From positions 19,270,895 through 19,334,894 of the forward strand of contig NC_034414.1 in the NCBI RefSeq assembly GCF_002078875.1: a stretch of DNA of 64,000 nt. The letters are read 5' to 3'. Made by a program: the position numbers and the translations under genes. Below are positions 49,102 to 62,600 of the stretch, one piece after another (position 1 is the first letter of the stretch; each line of letters starts with the position of its first letter). Below the pieces are notes generated by a model. It made no database searches. It was given only the letters and a program-made list of their open reading frames with translations, and was not told the origin of the DNA. This DNA comes from Numida meleagris (lineage: Eukaryota; Chordata; Aves; Galliformes; Numididae).

Positions 49102-50703
49102 CTAGAAAAAATAAAATATTTCACAGTACTTTTCCAAATTCACAGCTCAAATATTATGGCTCATACTCATTTCCACCCCTTCCTCTCACTAGCAAGAGGG
49201 AACTGGATTAAGAAAAGAGGCAGCAAGTTATATGCATTAAAATAAGAATAAGCCCTAAAACATAGAGCTTTAGAAAAATGCTATCCCGAGGGTCTCTAGA
49301 TCTATTCTATTTACAAACAGGGAAGCAACTCAACATTTTCTGCACTGATCTCTGTCAGCTATCGAAGACTTGTCTGCCAGTGTGTCTGAATAATGGAGTT
49401 ACAGCACTACAGCTGATGGCTATGAACCTGAATTACGAAACTTTTTGTATAAGGAATTATACAAAAAAGTTTCATTTTCATCCATGTAGTTACAGATCTA
49501 ATGCCAGTGAGTCAGTGCATGGAGAAAGATGACTGTAATGTCTTGCAGCCTAAGAGCCTGTTTGCATGTGCTCCCTTTGGGAGGAGCTGGGGACTCAGAG
49601 TCTGAGGATGACCAGAGAGTTACCTGAATATGCAGAAAATAAGGGAAGTGAAACTCAGGATTTCTAATTTTGGATATTCCATTTATTTGCTTTAAGAGCA
49701 GGGTAAAATATTCAGCTTTATCACTTCAAATAACTCCGCTGGGATTTCCTTCCTGCTGCACACAGTGGAAGAAAAGGAATCTTGTGGGATATATTTCATC
49801 TATATGTTTGAGCATTCATTTCTGTGAGATTTTAAAAAAAATCCTGCTCTTTGTGGTTACTGTATATGTTAACCTTTATGTCATTATCAAAGTTAACATC
49901 AATAAAGAAGCTTTCCACAAATGGAGATGATTAGGTGCTTCAGGGAGAGAGTATTTCCATCTGAAATAACAGAATAAAGCAAATTCCCCAGGGGACAGAT
50001 ATATTTCCTTATATCATCATTACTTCAGTTAACAAAAAAAAAATCCATTAGAATATGTTTCCAAAAATGCTTTGGGAAAATGAATTTGGCAGCTCCCCAG
50101 CCCAAATCCCTTCATCCATTCAGGGTTCCAGACATGCTTACGGTAGCCCCAGGTCAACAGCATAATTCCCTTTCCAGCAAAGTATTTAAAGATGTGTTTC
50201 AGTGTTTTTGATGAATGCAGATAGTTTAAGCACATCCTCAAGTGATTTTCTAAACCAGATGCTCAAGGCTGCAATCTACAAGCTTGGTCTTATAAACTTT
50301 TATGCTCAGGACTGGTCCCACGGACTTTAAAGGGTTGTTAGAGGAGAGCTGTGTCTTATCACATCAACTCTGATGAGGCAGTTATTTCTTTCTATTTCAA
50401 TTCCCTGCTGATCTTTGATAATGATCTTACACAAATTTCATCCTATAAAGAAGGTAATAAGTTTCTAGGGGAATATTCTTCTCCTCCTTTAAAGGTGGAA
50501 ACATCTGCTGGAATAACTGGCATCTTCTCTGGCTGAGTTTAGCAGCCAGTAAGAGCTGGCAAACTACCAATCTCAGTATCAGGTGTCAGTCAGACAGTTT
50601 ATTCTTAGGAAAAATGATTCCTTGGCCAGTAAAATACATAAAATCCAGTAAAAAAAAGCAGCTGTTATGAGTTGTTGGGGGGAAAAAAAAGATTGTAAAC
50701 TAC
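49102..50703 (-). other. PAMR1: PAMR1 intron with a long AT-rich hairpin
   Basis: GT at 50703-50702 and AG at 49103-49102. Apart from the hairpin at 49437-49473, no repeat was recognised. Confidence 0.9.
49437..49473. repeat. Near-perfect 16-bp hairpin
   Basis: Left arm GAAACTTTTTGTATAA (49437-49452), loop GGAA, right arm TTATACAAAAAAGTTTC (49457-49473). The arms pair fully apart from one extra A in the right arm. It would fold within the PAMR1 primary transcript. The stem is shorter than a usual pre-miRNA. Confidence 0.8.
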
Positions 50704-50916
50704 CTTTAATACAGATTGGCTGTTTCCCTGACCATTCTCCATTGTCTTGGCAGGTCCTCTGTTCATTCCCACTAAGAATGTAGGAGTTGTTACAAAAGAA
50801 AGCAATGATTGTGCCAATTTTTGCATAGCGTCCATTCAAGAGCCCAGTGTCTTCCACTACTCTTCTGTAGCCATTGAGTGGGCCACCAGGATCTGAACAG
50901 CTTTTTTCATCTAGAA
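50704..50916 (-). CDS. PAMR1: PAMR1 exon: sushi/CCP domain (equivalent of human sushi 1)
   Basis: Exon of 213 bases. The acceptor is taken as TTGTTAG (AG at 50918-50917), because this gives L-D-E-K-S-C in frame, matching human LEERNC; a second AG five bases on (CTAG) would break the phase. The donor is GTAGTT after AAAG (50703). It encodes a full sushi module: [11 protein letters not shown], then [28 protein letters not shown] and [12 protein letters not shown], with four cysteines and a Trp in the expected places. NNSY is a possible N-glycosylation site. Entry and exit are both phase 1, as for most sushi exons. Confidence 0.97.
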
Positions 50917-53496
50917 CTAACAATAGAGGGAAAAACAGTAACCATTTTATCGAGTTCACACCACTATTTTCACCTATCAGATTTCTTGACATTTCATTCA
51001 GATGTTGCAATACAATATATACTTCATTAAAGATGCCTCTCTATGACCCATCTGTCCCACATGACCCACCAGACTTTGAAAAAATCAAATATTTAAGAAG
51101 CAATGATAACACAGATGTCTGTTAATAGTACATATTTTGTCTTTGTTGAAAGCATAAGATTCTCAAAATCTTCAAAAGTCCTTAAAACTTGGGTGACAAT
51201 TCTGAAGAAGAACCTTGACTTTACATGATGTTAATGTCCTATTATCATTAACTGGACTAATTCAGGGGCATAAAAGTATGCACTTAGGCTATTTGCACAA
51301 AACAAGCCCTTGGCATCCTTTTCCCATTTCTACACTTTCAGTACTTCACTGGTCTTGGATAATAAAACTAGACTACTAAATTTTGCTTTTATGTTTGGTT
51401 GCATTTTGGTCTCTTAGCACTGACAGAGAAATCTCGATAATCCAGGAAAATAAAGGAATTTAAAGAGAACATATATATATTTTTACTGATACTAAAAGTT
51501 TAATGTGGAAATTCATAGGCATACTGCATATAAAACCTCTTTTACTTCCTCCTTTCCAATATTTTCCTCTACTTTTTATTTGCTGTTTTGTTTATTTTTC
51601 TCACAATAAACTTAAATTTTTGGCCTAAATCTAAATGACAGTATTCCCTTTGTGATGCCTCACTTCACAAAAGCACCAATGCATAGCAAAACACTCAAGT
51701 AGTTATTTAAATATCTGTGTAATCGGCACAGCAGCAGCGTATAGGTAGGTATGGCCCTGACTCATTCCCCTATCCTCATGTTTCCAGGGCCCCGCTCAAC
51801 AAAGCATGTAAGCACATAGTGAACTGTGGTAGTACAAGGTTCAATGAAGGGCATCTGCTCTTAATAGCAGATAATTCAAGTAAATCACATATTTTAGTGC
51901 CTTATTTAAAAACATTGGATTTTAGTATATGCTGAAGGTTATATATGCACTTAAATACTTTTCCACAAGTAATACTGAATAAATAAGGAGAGTTGAATTA
52001 CTTCTCAGCCGGAAGAAAGGGATAATCCAAGCCTCACGTCAGGGGAAGTTTTTTTACTGAGAGAGTGTGAGGTGCTGGAACAGGCTGCCTGGAGAGGTTG
52101 TAGATGCCCCGTTCCTGGAGGTGTTTAAGGCCACGTTGGATGGGGCCTTGGGCAATCTGATCTAGTATTTGATCTAGTGGCTGGCAACCCTGCCTGTGGC
52201 AGGGGTGTTGGAACTTGGTGATCCTCGAGACCTCTTCCAACCTAAGCCATTCTATCATTCTCATCTCCTTTTCATTTGGCTCCAACTTTCTCCCCTGTAC
52301 CTCACAGGCTCTCTCACTTGTGAAACACAGACAACTTATAACTTGACAGTAGCTAAAGACTGCAGGAATCACCCACAGTATAATGCTTTATTTGCAAGCC
52401 AATTTCTGTACTGATATCTAGCCTAGAGGCATCATGTGATGAGCAGAAGAACTATGTTTCCAAATGTACCTGAGCTTGACCAAGTGAGACAATGAAGGCC
52501 TTCTTGTACTTCATCATGTGCCTATCACTAACCTGAATCATAATTCTCTTCTGCCATAATCTCAAGGTTATGATTTTTCAGATAGATTAAAAATAATGAG
52601 AAAACATCTGGGAAGGAGAGACTCAAATCACACCACCAACACTTCAGTAACAGCCAAGTCTAAAAACAGATGTTTCACTAGATCTTTAGCCAGAGACATA
52701 ATGCAGCAGGAACTTATTGCATTTATTCCAATTGGAGGTGTTCTCTCTAGATAGAACAATGCCTTTCCTTGTTTCTCAGATGAACTTATATACAGCTGTT
52801 TCACAACACTCCACAAAATTTGCATTGCTTGCCATAGCACACTTGTGAAAGCACTATTCAAATTGATACGAAGTGTTCTGGAATATGGAAATAAAATTGT
52901 GCAATAAGAAACAGCTAAACTAAAATTAGTCTCTTTGGATAGGAAGAAGGGGCTTGGAATTTCACAGATGAATCAATATGAATGATAGGTCTGCCATAAG
53001 CATGCAAACTTGCACAGCAAGAGTGAGTAGAAGTTTCTCTTTTAATAGTTTTTGCCTAAGATAGGAGTGCTGTTGACATAAGAGTCTATTCTTCATGTGG
53101 TAAGCCCCAGTCACCTCAACAGAGAGCACCACACTTCTGCAGAGAAGGTAGCAAAGGTACATAGCAATGGAAGTAGCTATTCATTGATGCACAAAGTCCT
53201 TCATTTGATTTTGGTTCTAGAAATTTTGTTTGTGTGTAAGGAGGATATATGCCTTTGAGGAGATAATTTTTCAGTCATATGATTTCAGTTAGACCTTTTT
53301 ATTAGTATGTCTTGAGGGCTTGGGCTTCAGCAGAGTAAAATAAGAATCCCTACTGCTTCTTAAAGGTGGGATAACACAAGAACATCATGCTAAACCATGG
53401 ATCTTCCAAATTTCAAGTGAGATTTGGATATTCTAGTTTAATGTGAATACAATGGCTGAAACATTTGATATGAATCAAAACTTAAAGTGACCTTAC
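50917..53496 (-). other. PAMR1: PAMR1 intron between the two upstream sushi exons
   Basis: GT at 53496-53495 and AG at 50918-50917. It contains one CR1 fragment (52019-52262); the rest is unique and AT-rich. Confidence 0.88.
52019..52262 (+). mobile_element. CR1 LINE 3' fragment, plus orientation
   Basis: Contains CAAGCCTCACGTCAGGGGAA, GGAACAGGCTGCCTGGAGAG, TTAAGGCCACGTTGGATGGG and CCTCTTCCAACCTAAGCCAT and ends ATTCTATCATTCT. Typical CR1 3' region, 5'-truncated, no coding capacity. Confidence 0.93.
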
Positions 53497-53667
53497 CACA
53501 TTCGGGATGATGTGTTGACCAAATCCCATCAAGTTGACAGTAGGCAACACGGCTGCCTTTTAAGCTGTAACCTGCGTTGCACTTGAAGTAAACCTGGGCC
53601 CCGTATTTAAAGTCATCTCCTTCCACAATACCATGAGCGGGAGCACCTGGAGTCCTACACATCACCA
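53497..53667 (-). CDS. PAMR1: PAMR1 additional sushi/CCP exon, upstream of the canonical first sushi
   Basis: A 171-base exon with a CTGTCAG acceptor (AG at 53669-53668) and GTAAGG donor (53496). It reads VMCRTPGAPAHGIVEGDD, then YGAQVYFKCNAGYSLKGS, YCQLDGIWSTHHPEC: four cysteines and the late Trp of a complete sushi fold. It begins and ends in phase 1, so it fits without a frameshift between the expected EGF exon and the 50704-50916 sushi exon; the junction codon becomes GTT (Val). The human 720-residue form I know runs from EGF directly into the next sushi, so this module is extra relative to it. It may be constitutive in birds, alternatively spliced, or ancestral and lost in mammals. The exon looks intact and functional; its regular inclusion is inferred. 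Confidence 0.85.
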
Positions 53668-56600
53668 CTGACAGTTCAGATATTTCAAAAAAATCCACTT
53701 TATTACAAAAACAGGACTGTGTTAGGATGATTCTTTAGAACACAGAAAAACCAATTAAAATGGGCAGGAGTAAAAATTACAAGACAAGTATATGACAATT
53801 TCAGAGAGTTGTTTAGACCTCAGTTCTACACACACTTACATATATGTAACTTTTCAAAACATCCGTAGACCTATTCAGTTCAATGAGATTACTCAAATGT
53901 GTGAAATGATCATGTGCATAAGTGTTTGTACCATTACAGCTTTCATTTGTTTAGAATACTGTCACTTGAAGCACCTTCTTCCTGAAGAGAGACTTTGAAT
54001 TAAGTACCATGCATAGTCAACAGTAAACTTAAGTCCTTAAAAGCCTTATATTGAAATTCTTTCAAATTCTTCTTTCCAAGTTTATATACTTTTTGAGATA
54101 ACCTCACTGAAATATAAAATCATTGTTATTTGTATAGATCAAACATTACCATAATGACATTAAAAAGGTACCTTGATATTTACCAAACTGTGATATTTAT
54201 CCTTTCCACAGGGTTTGCTCTATTGGGAAAATACCAAGACAGTGGTGTATTTATCTACTGCAAGTAGCAAATATTAAACATCCTAAGCAAGATTTCTACG
54301 AGAACATCAAATTAGCCATACTAAATCAGACTGAAGCTCCATCCAGCACAGAATTCTGCCCTCAATGGCAGCAAATAGCAGATTTGTAAAAAGAATATAA
54401 AAACAGAGCAAGCATATAGAATGCTTTCCTGACATAACCTAGGAGTATTTAGCAAGTTGAGGCTCAAAATACATTGGTGTCTTTGGTATAACATACCCTG
54501 GTGATTTTTTTAATGTTAATTTGTGTTTTCCAAAGTCAGCTACATACTTGGTGTCATATGCTGTAGCAATGAGTCCTACAGAGTAAGCATACTGTGAAAA
54601 ATGGACTGCCTTCATAAGTTTGGTTTTCAGCCTGCCACCTGATAACTTCATTTGATGCTCTATTTTCTCCAGTATCAAAGACAAAGAACACCCTTCTCCA
54701 GGTCACTTTTCAAGACCAATTTTCTGTATTAAAGTAGAAATAAAAAATTAAATGAAGGAAATACAGGTTCTGGTGTATACACAGTTGCCCACTTCTTTGA
54801 ATGTCTCTGGCTTTGCCTGGCCACTCATTGTGGAAAACTGCAGAAGGGATTCTGTGCCAGATGTTATGCATATGGGTTTTTTTACCCAGAAGCTGCAGCT
54901 CTCTATTGAAGATAGATAGATGAATGCTACCAAGATCATCTCTGCTTTATGTTTTTAGAATTTGACTTCTTTTTGTGTTTTGCCTTGCAGCTACTGGATC
55001 TGGACACACAAAGAATGTTGCTTACAGCCAAATTGTGATCTTCACATTTGCAGAGGAAAAACTTTTTGAAGGCCTCAGGCCTGTAGTCCTTACTCACAAT
55101 ACACATGACTGCATCTATTTATAATGGATCACAGACAACTCAATTGTTCACATAAGGAAGAAATACTTGAGTGAGTAACAGTTCTAAAGCAGTAGCACTC
55201 CCAAGAACAAGGCACCATAGAAATTCCCCTCATTTTACGGATTACTACAAACATCAAACAATGATTTGGCAGAATCATTTGTGCACTACTAAGCACAAGC
55301 CTTGGAAAGAAAAACTGTCTAACATGTAAGCATTAGAGAGGGGCTCTGACTCACTACTCCAAATCAAAACACATCCAGTTAAAGGAGCTCAACATTTCCT
55401 CTTAGCTGCGAGTGATCTTCATCAGTATCATCTTTTGCATAAGAATGACAAAAATTCAGCAAAAATCATTCCTAGCCCACGATATTTTTCATAAGAAATA
55501 TATTCACTCATGTATACGTGTATACACAGGCACATACATAAATGACAGGGAAATAATAGGAGCATAGATTTTCTAAATGTTTTAAATCCTCAGAACACTC
55601 GTCATTCCCGTCACGATCTTTGTATTCCCAGTCACTTCTTCATATCTGATTCCGGACATCAATTCACTGCACCACATTTCTATTTCTCTTTTTCAGTGTA
55701 AAGTCGCGCTCAGCTTGTCAAACGAAAAAAGATTATTAGAAACATCTGTACATCACTTGGAGTACTCCTTTTTATCATAAATACAGGCTTTGCTTGTACT
55801 CCAGTTCTGCCAAACAAATCTTTTGGTGCTTTTGTATTCTAGGTCCATCCTGGAAAAAACTTACCCAAGCTACACTTACTTTTTACCCAGAAACTGTGAG
55901 TATTTGTTCTTGTTCTGCCTCCTAAGTGATTAAGATATTCCGTTTCTAGCCCTTGTGATTTGCTCTGCTTGCCAGACTTTCTTTAGTTTCTCTGTGCCAA
56001 CGTTACCCAGCTGGAACAACTCTGGCTTTACTTATGAGATAAATTCAGCATTTTGTGCACAGATGCACTTAGGAACTATGGCCTAGAGTAGAGGATATGG
56101 AGGCAGAAGGTCATGAGATCTAATAGCTACATAGCTACAAAACTGCAGTCATGGGTAAGTTGCTTCATTTGCTGCATCTATCAAAAGGGAGCACCCCTTT
56201 CCTCACAGGGATGTTATAAGCATTAGTTCATATCCACTCGTGTCACAGAGTCACTGTGGGGTTTCTCTGATTGCAAAACAGCCAAGTGCTATTAACAGAC
56301 ATGGCCCTGCTGTTGCCCGTGCCTCTATCTGCTGGTTGTCTGTTCTCTTGTAACACTGGATACCATGTGGTCTGTCCCAGTCTGTGAACTGTGCCACTGG
56401 AAGCATAGGTTGTCACTTTATATTCTATTTAGATAGTTATGTAAGGTCATTCTTTCTCTCTACAAGTTTAACATGGTTTTGAACACTGAGATGTTCCCTG
56501 CATCTCTATACAACAGCTGAGCTGGATTTTCAGCTGTATTATCTAGCCTGACAGTCACACACAGTTGATCTAGTATCTGCCTCCACTGTTTTGAATTTGA

Positions 56601-59600
56601 GCTCTATAGCTTTCTTCCCCCTTCAGTTTGACTTGCCTTTAACCCCTTTCAGCTAATGTGTTTCAGGCAGCTCTTTCACACTGAATGCCTTTACTTGTGA
56701 ATACTTCAGGCAATGGAGTTTTGAATAGTTTATTGTGAAGGGAATCCTAGCTTCTTGTGTGCTTCATCCAATTTGCTCTTTCTATTTGGGGATGGCTTCC
56801 CATCAAGAGTATGAATTCGATGGGTTCTTACATCTTTCAGAATGTGCAGTATATTCCACTGCATTTTAGGACAGCCTCCTTTGCCTGAGATATCTTACTG
56901 AAGACTTTCAACATTTTCTCCTCATGTAAGACTATACCCAGCTCTCCAACAGACATTTCTTAAAAGACAAAGAGAAAGAAAACCAAGAATATTTCCTAAG
57001 TGTCATTCATACCTAGCTCTGGTTACATAACTAGCCCTCTGGTTACACACAATAGCCGAAAAATCCAATCATCTGAGCAGACTCAATTCCCTTTAGTTTC
57101 CAAGCTCTGTAAAATATCTGACATAGTGTCAGCTTCCCTTGCCTAGGAAAAATGGGCCAGATTCTGCTACCCACTGAGCACTTTTGAATATCAGACCAAG
57201 CAGTTCTCTCTGCTTGGTCCAGCTTTGACAGCTATGAGGGCCGGATCTCTTCACATGTGCCATCTCTCTGCCTACACTTACCCAGCCACAGCCATCCCCA
57301 CTCCACCTTGTACCCTCTCCCAGCGATACCTGTGCCTGGTCCAGCCCAGTTGCTATGGCAGAGGTGGGGCTGTGAGCCCTTTGGGTAGCATTTCCACAAG
57401 AAGCAGGTGGTGGGTTCATCAATTATTCTATCAGATGGTAATGGACAACCAAGTATGAAAGAGATTTCATGAAAGGTTTGCCAAAAATGTCTGAGTAACT
57501 CAGGAACTATGTCTGAGCTGATCCCATTCTTTATGCCATAGTGCCATCACATCTATAAAGATTCTGGGTTCTTTATATCCAGAAAACCATGAGAAAAAAT
57601 TGAGAAAATTCAGGGGAAGGTGAAATTAATGTCAAGGAAAAATAATCTTGAGAAGAGACTAGGAGCTAAAAATGATCACTCTGGTCATGCAAAACTTAAA
57701 GATTTCAATAATCTAAGAGCTAAGACCAGAAAGGATGCAGTAAAACATCTAAACGGTCTAAAGGAAGACTAAGAGGTATGTTTAAGCGGGATAAAATTAA
57801 GAGCAGAATTCTTACTCAAAAAAACTCTGTAAAAGTCTCCTTGATGAGTGCTCAAAAGGCAGAGTAGGATGTAAATGGAAATGATATGTCTCAGCATCTG
57901 AAAACTGAAAATCCAGCTAGAAAAACAATGAAGTACATTTTGGAGAGAGCAGGCCAGCACTACCAGACACGTTTTGAGCTCAGGGACTTCGTTAATTTTC
58001 ATTTTTCCATGCTTTGCTACACAGTGGTGTTTGTCAAAAGTTCCACAATTAAACCATACGGGCATATAGTTGCCACTTTAGCGTGTGAGGCAACTAGTGA
58101 CTTGACAGAGCTCTGTATAGTTCATAAGAAAGCAAAGTAGAAAGGTGTAAAACTTGTTGGCTAGAGACAGCTTTAGCAGAAATGCTGAACCATGGTAACT
58201 GCTGTTAGGAGAATAAAGGGCAGAACTGCCTCAAGTGTCTATGTAACAAACTCACAGACTCCCAATTCATTACCCTTCTTGTCTCTTACTTTGTGTCTTG
58301 AAAAAGAAAAAAAATCTTTCTGTCCCATATGAAACATAAAAATGGCTCCACATTTTACAGATAACTTTCTGCAGACTGAGAAGAACTAGATTAGAGGAAC
58401 AGCAAGTTCTTGAATTTTTAAGTAAATGTTCCATTATTAATAAAAACAGCGCAAATTCCTCTCCCTTTTCAATTATAACTAGGAGACATTCCTCAGATCT
58501 GAATTATCTGCCATTTAGAAATAGTTTCATGCTCATTTCATCACCAGTGAGATAAATTAGATGATCTCTAAGGCTACATTATTCTCTCTTCAATGTCCTT
58601 CAAGTATTGCCTGATAAAATTATCATTTGCTCTTGTCCCAGGATCCTTTCATTAAACGAACACAATTTTTTTCTGCTGCCTTCCTCTCAGCCACTTCCTT
58701 GCTAAATAATATATACCCCCTCGCATAAATCATACATTATCTCTAAATTTTGCACATCCTATTCAATAAAAGATTGCATACCTGAAATAAATCTCATTTC
58801 TCGTTGTTGTTACTTATGCAAGGTTTACATCTCCATTTTTGTCCTCCCTGGAAGACTGGGTGGAAATGCTAGTAATTTTATGGACTTGACAGAGGATTTT
58901 TTAATGCTGCTACTGCTAAATAAATTGATTTTGTTGCATATTCCCAAGTCAGAGTTTGGATTTCAGACTAACGTGTGCTAATGTATATAGCACATTTTGA
59001 TTTTTTTAGTGGTTTTGGGGAAAAGTTTTCTATTCACTTGTAGTATTGCTTTCACATAAGGTGTGCTGGCAGGCTCAGTGAAAGTCAAACTCTGAAAATG
59101 GTCACATTTCTGCACTTGGTGATGGACTAGAGAGTAGAGCATCTTGGTTCCGCATATACGTCTTCTGCAGCAAGAGAGCTACAGACCTGCTCTGGGACAC
59201 ACAGTGCCATCGTCCCAGACAAAACCAGACTAATCATTGCCAGAGAAAGCCTGAACAGAATTTGGGTATTTTGTCAGGAGAAAGTCTAACTGCCATCCTT
59301 TTCTCCTGGGAATGATACCATGACCTAGCATGCTGATAAAGGCCACAGCTGCTCCGTAGCCAGAGAAGAGATACACAGGGAACCTTAGCATTAGGATTTT
59401 AGATATTGAGCCTTAGGGATTTCTGGCTCCACAGCAGTCTGGCTGGCAAGGTGTGCTGGAGCCAGAGAACCATGGAAGCCCTAGAAGTCACAGCCCCAAG
59501 ATGTCATTCCTGGAAGGAGCATAACATGCAGAGGATGTGAAATTGGAAGCGATTTTTTTTTCCTCTGATTAAGTAAATAATTTTCAATTTGAAAAGTAAA

Positions 59601-62600
59601 TGTACAAATACAAAATCATTCTAATATTCATTTAGGTCAAGAATTTTTGCAATTTCTGCCTGTGGCCAGCCATACTGAAGTCAATAGTGATGACTCCCAT
59701 CAAGTTTGATTTTTAGCCTATAAGCCTCTGATTTTAGCAAAATCTTTTTCTTGGTTTAACTTTTCTTGTGATGGTAAGTCTTACTACCTGAGTATCATCA
59801 TATAGCTGTTCATAGTCTTTGTATTTCTGAATTTTAAATGAGCGTCTCTGCATTTCACTGCTGAGCTGTAGCACAGAAATATTACGTGATTTAGCAGAAG
59901 GCAAAGAGTGAGTAAGCGGCAGAGCTAGGAAGAGAGCTGTTATCTCCTGATACTCCTACTAAGTTTATCAGTAAACTGACCCAGCTTTGTGCAGAAGTCA
60001 GCATTAAATAGCTATACCATTACATAATCCTACACATTGCTCTCAGTAGTGCTGTTTGTACTGAGGCGATGGAGCCAATATGGAAGCAGATAGCTCTGCG
60101 CTGAATGCAAAGCACTGAAGTTATGGAGGAATCACCTGCAAGCAACCTAGCAGTTACTGCGGTGTAGTGGGATGCCCTTTGCACATCAGAGCATTGCCCT
60201 CAGTCTTTCAAGGAATTTCCTTTTTGCTCAGCAACTTGCTGAATCAACAGGGCCATTCCCCTTTCATAGTTCTGCAATTAGCCTGTTTTAAATCTTTCGC
60301 TTTGCAATGCCCTGCAAATAAAGAGCTTTTCAGAATTCAAACTTAGAGAATTCGTCATTTTCACTCAGAGCTTATTTTCTAGTCTACGCCCTTGAGCTCT
60401 GAGTTCACATAAATCTCTGACACCATTTATTCCTATATTTATCCCTTCCGACCCCAGTACACACCCACAGGTGAGGATGCCCCAGGTTCTCAAAGGGTTT
60501 GCTGCCAGAAAAGATCTGTTGTGGGGGAAGACTCAGATAGCTCTTCTCAGACATCATCCCTCTGCAGCTTGGCATAGCAGCCCAGAGATGGCTAATGCCT
60601 AACACATAAGCCCACAGATACTAACTTTAGTCAAAAGCATAAGGACACTGGCTGTCAAAATGTTTCTGGAACAGCTGTGTCCTCATAGGGAGGGAATGAT
60701 ATGAGGGAATTCTGGAGGCTGAGGCTCAGACTGCTCAGGAGAATTCCTTTTTTATTTCTCCTTATAAGCAGCGAGCAGGACATTCAGTCAAGTATGTGAC
60801 TTAGGCAGTGGGTTTGATGAAATAGCTGCCTTGATGTGTCAGGTCACACTGCAAGGAGGGAACCTGCCTCCACATTCATGCTTTAGAAGCCACAGCCTCC
60901 TGCTCTGGCTCCTTTCTGTCTTCAAAGCTCTCTGCAGGCCAGGATCGTGGGCACCATAAGCCTGTTGATGGCCACACTGGGTACCCGAGGTCTTGCAGCA
61001 GGACATTGGTTACAGCTGCCATAGTCCTGGAGCAGAAGGATGTTGCTGGTGGATAATTCCATGCAGGTCTCATGCCGAGTGACTGACATATAAGAAACCT
61101 GCTCTGACTAGCACCTCATGGAGCAAGCTGTGTTAGTTGTGGTGGGAATGCCCTTCTCTCTGTGACCCTGCTGACACCTTTCTAGAGCTGTAATCATTTC
61201 AGCTTTGTTCCTACAAGGAGCTCCATACACAGAGAAAGAGCCTGGCATCCTCTTATGCTCTCAAGATCAACTCTCAGCTCCAGCTCTCCTGAATAAATGG
61301 TAACAGACACTTCAGGGATCTCCCATAAGGGCATTCCCTTTCTTGCCACCGCCTCCTTAAAGCTCCCACCTCTCCCACACTGGAGATCACTGCTGACTAG
61401 GAAGCCACGCACTGACAAGCAGCCCAACTGCTCTCTGCAAGACTCTGGCAAGAGCTGGATGTGAATGACAGCAGACAAAGATCAAGGCCATCAGCTTTGC
61501 TTTGTGACAGTCATACTTCCCCCATAGCAGGAGCAGTCTGCTGGGAGCTAAACTGCTTTGGAGGGCAGGTGCTCTTGGTTAGGACTCCGAAGGAAATGCT
61601 TCACAGGGGGTGGTGTATGTACACAGGTCATGCCAGAGCAGGCTGGTGATATCTGGTTTGCTTGCCTGTCTTTGTTGCACCTCAGCACTTACTTTTCAGA
61701 GCTGGCAGGCTCTGGGTTTTAGGTGAAAGAAGAGAAGGGTTGCAAATCTACAAGCAGAAATTAGAAGGTGCTGATCAAGGAAAGCGAAGATTCATAAGGC
61801 TTAGATTGAAAAAGTTTGGGTTTTTTTAAAAGCAAGATTCTCAAAGCAGAGAAAAACAGACATGCAAATACTGTAGCAGAACCTCTACAGGAATGGGCAA
61901 GGGCACTGTGATAGAAAGGTGTTCACAGTGGTAGCACAGTTTTTTGGAATAAGTAAAGCCTTGGACTTCAAAGAACAGCTCTGAACAGCTAAAACCACAT
62001 GCCCAGGCAGCATGACTCTGCCCCTGCCATGCTTGTCACTCCACTTAGCACCGAGCGGTTGAGGCTTTATGCAGGAGCCTCCTACCACCAGCCTCTACCC
62101 CATCACAGGCACTTTTGCAAGCCAGGCTCAGGTAATAACAGCCAGCTCCACAAAGGTGCCCATGTGACAGTGATTTCAGAAACTGTAAGAGCTAACAAGT
62201 GTTTAAGTGTCTTTGAGGAACCAGCCTTTGGCATCAAATACAAGCACTGGATGAGCAATGTGGATTCTTCCCCAAAAATGCCCCCCCCCCCGGTTGCATT
62301 AGCTGTCATTCAGCTTGCAAGACAGCAAGAATTTTGGGTTAACTCTCTCTGTCCTTCCTCTCGTGCTTCAAAAAAGAGAAAACTATCTGCCCTCCACTGT
62401 GGCTCTTGTAATGACACATTCTCTCAGTTGCATGCCCAGCTCCAGCCACGTCTCATGCAGAAATGCTGAGACGACAGTTTACCACTATGATTTTTGGTCC
62501 TGGAAGCTCAAAAGCTCCTCTCACTGTTGACCTTTGCCAGTCTTCACATTAATCCTGGAAATGTCAAAGTAAATCATAACAAGAGCAGCTCATCAGCCAA

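Noticed and set aside
54439..54939. Two neighbouring minus-strand frames that look somewhat protein-like
   Set aside because: Considered as a processed pseudogene, but the frames do not join, the start is not ATG-supported and I could not match either to a known family. A translated database search would settle it.
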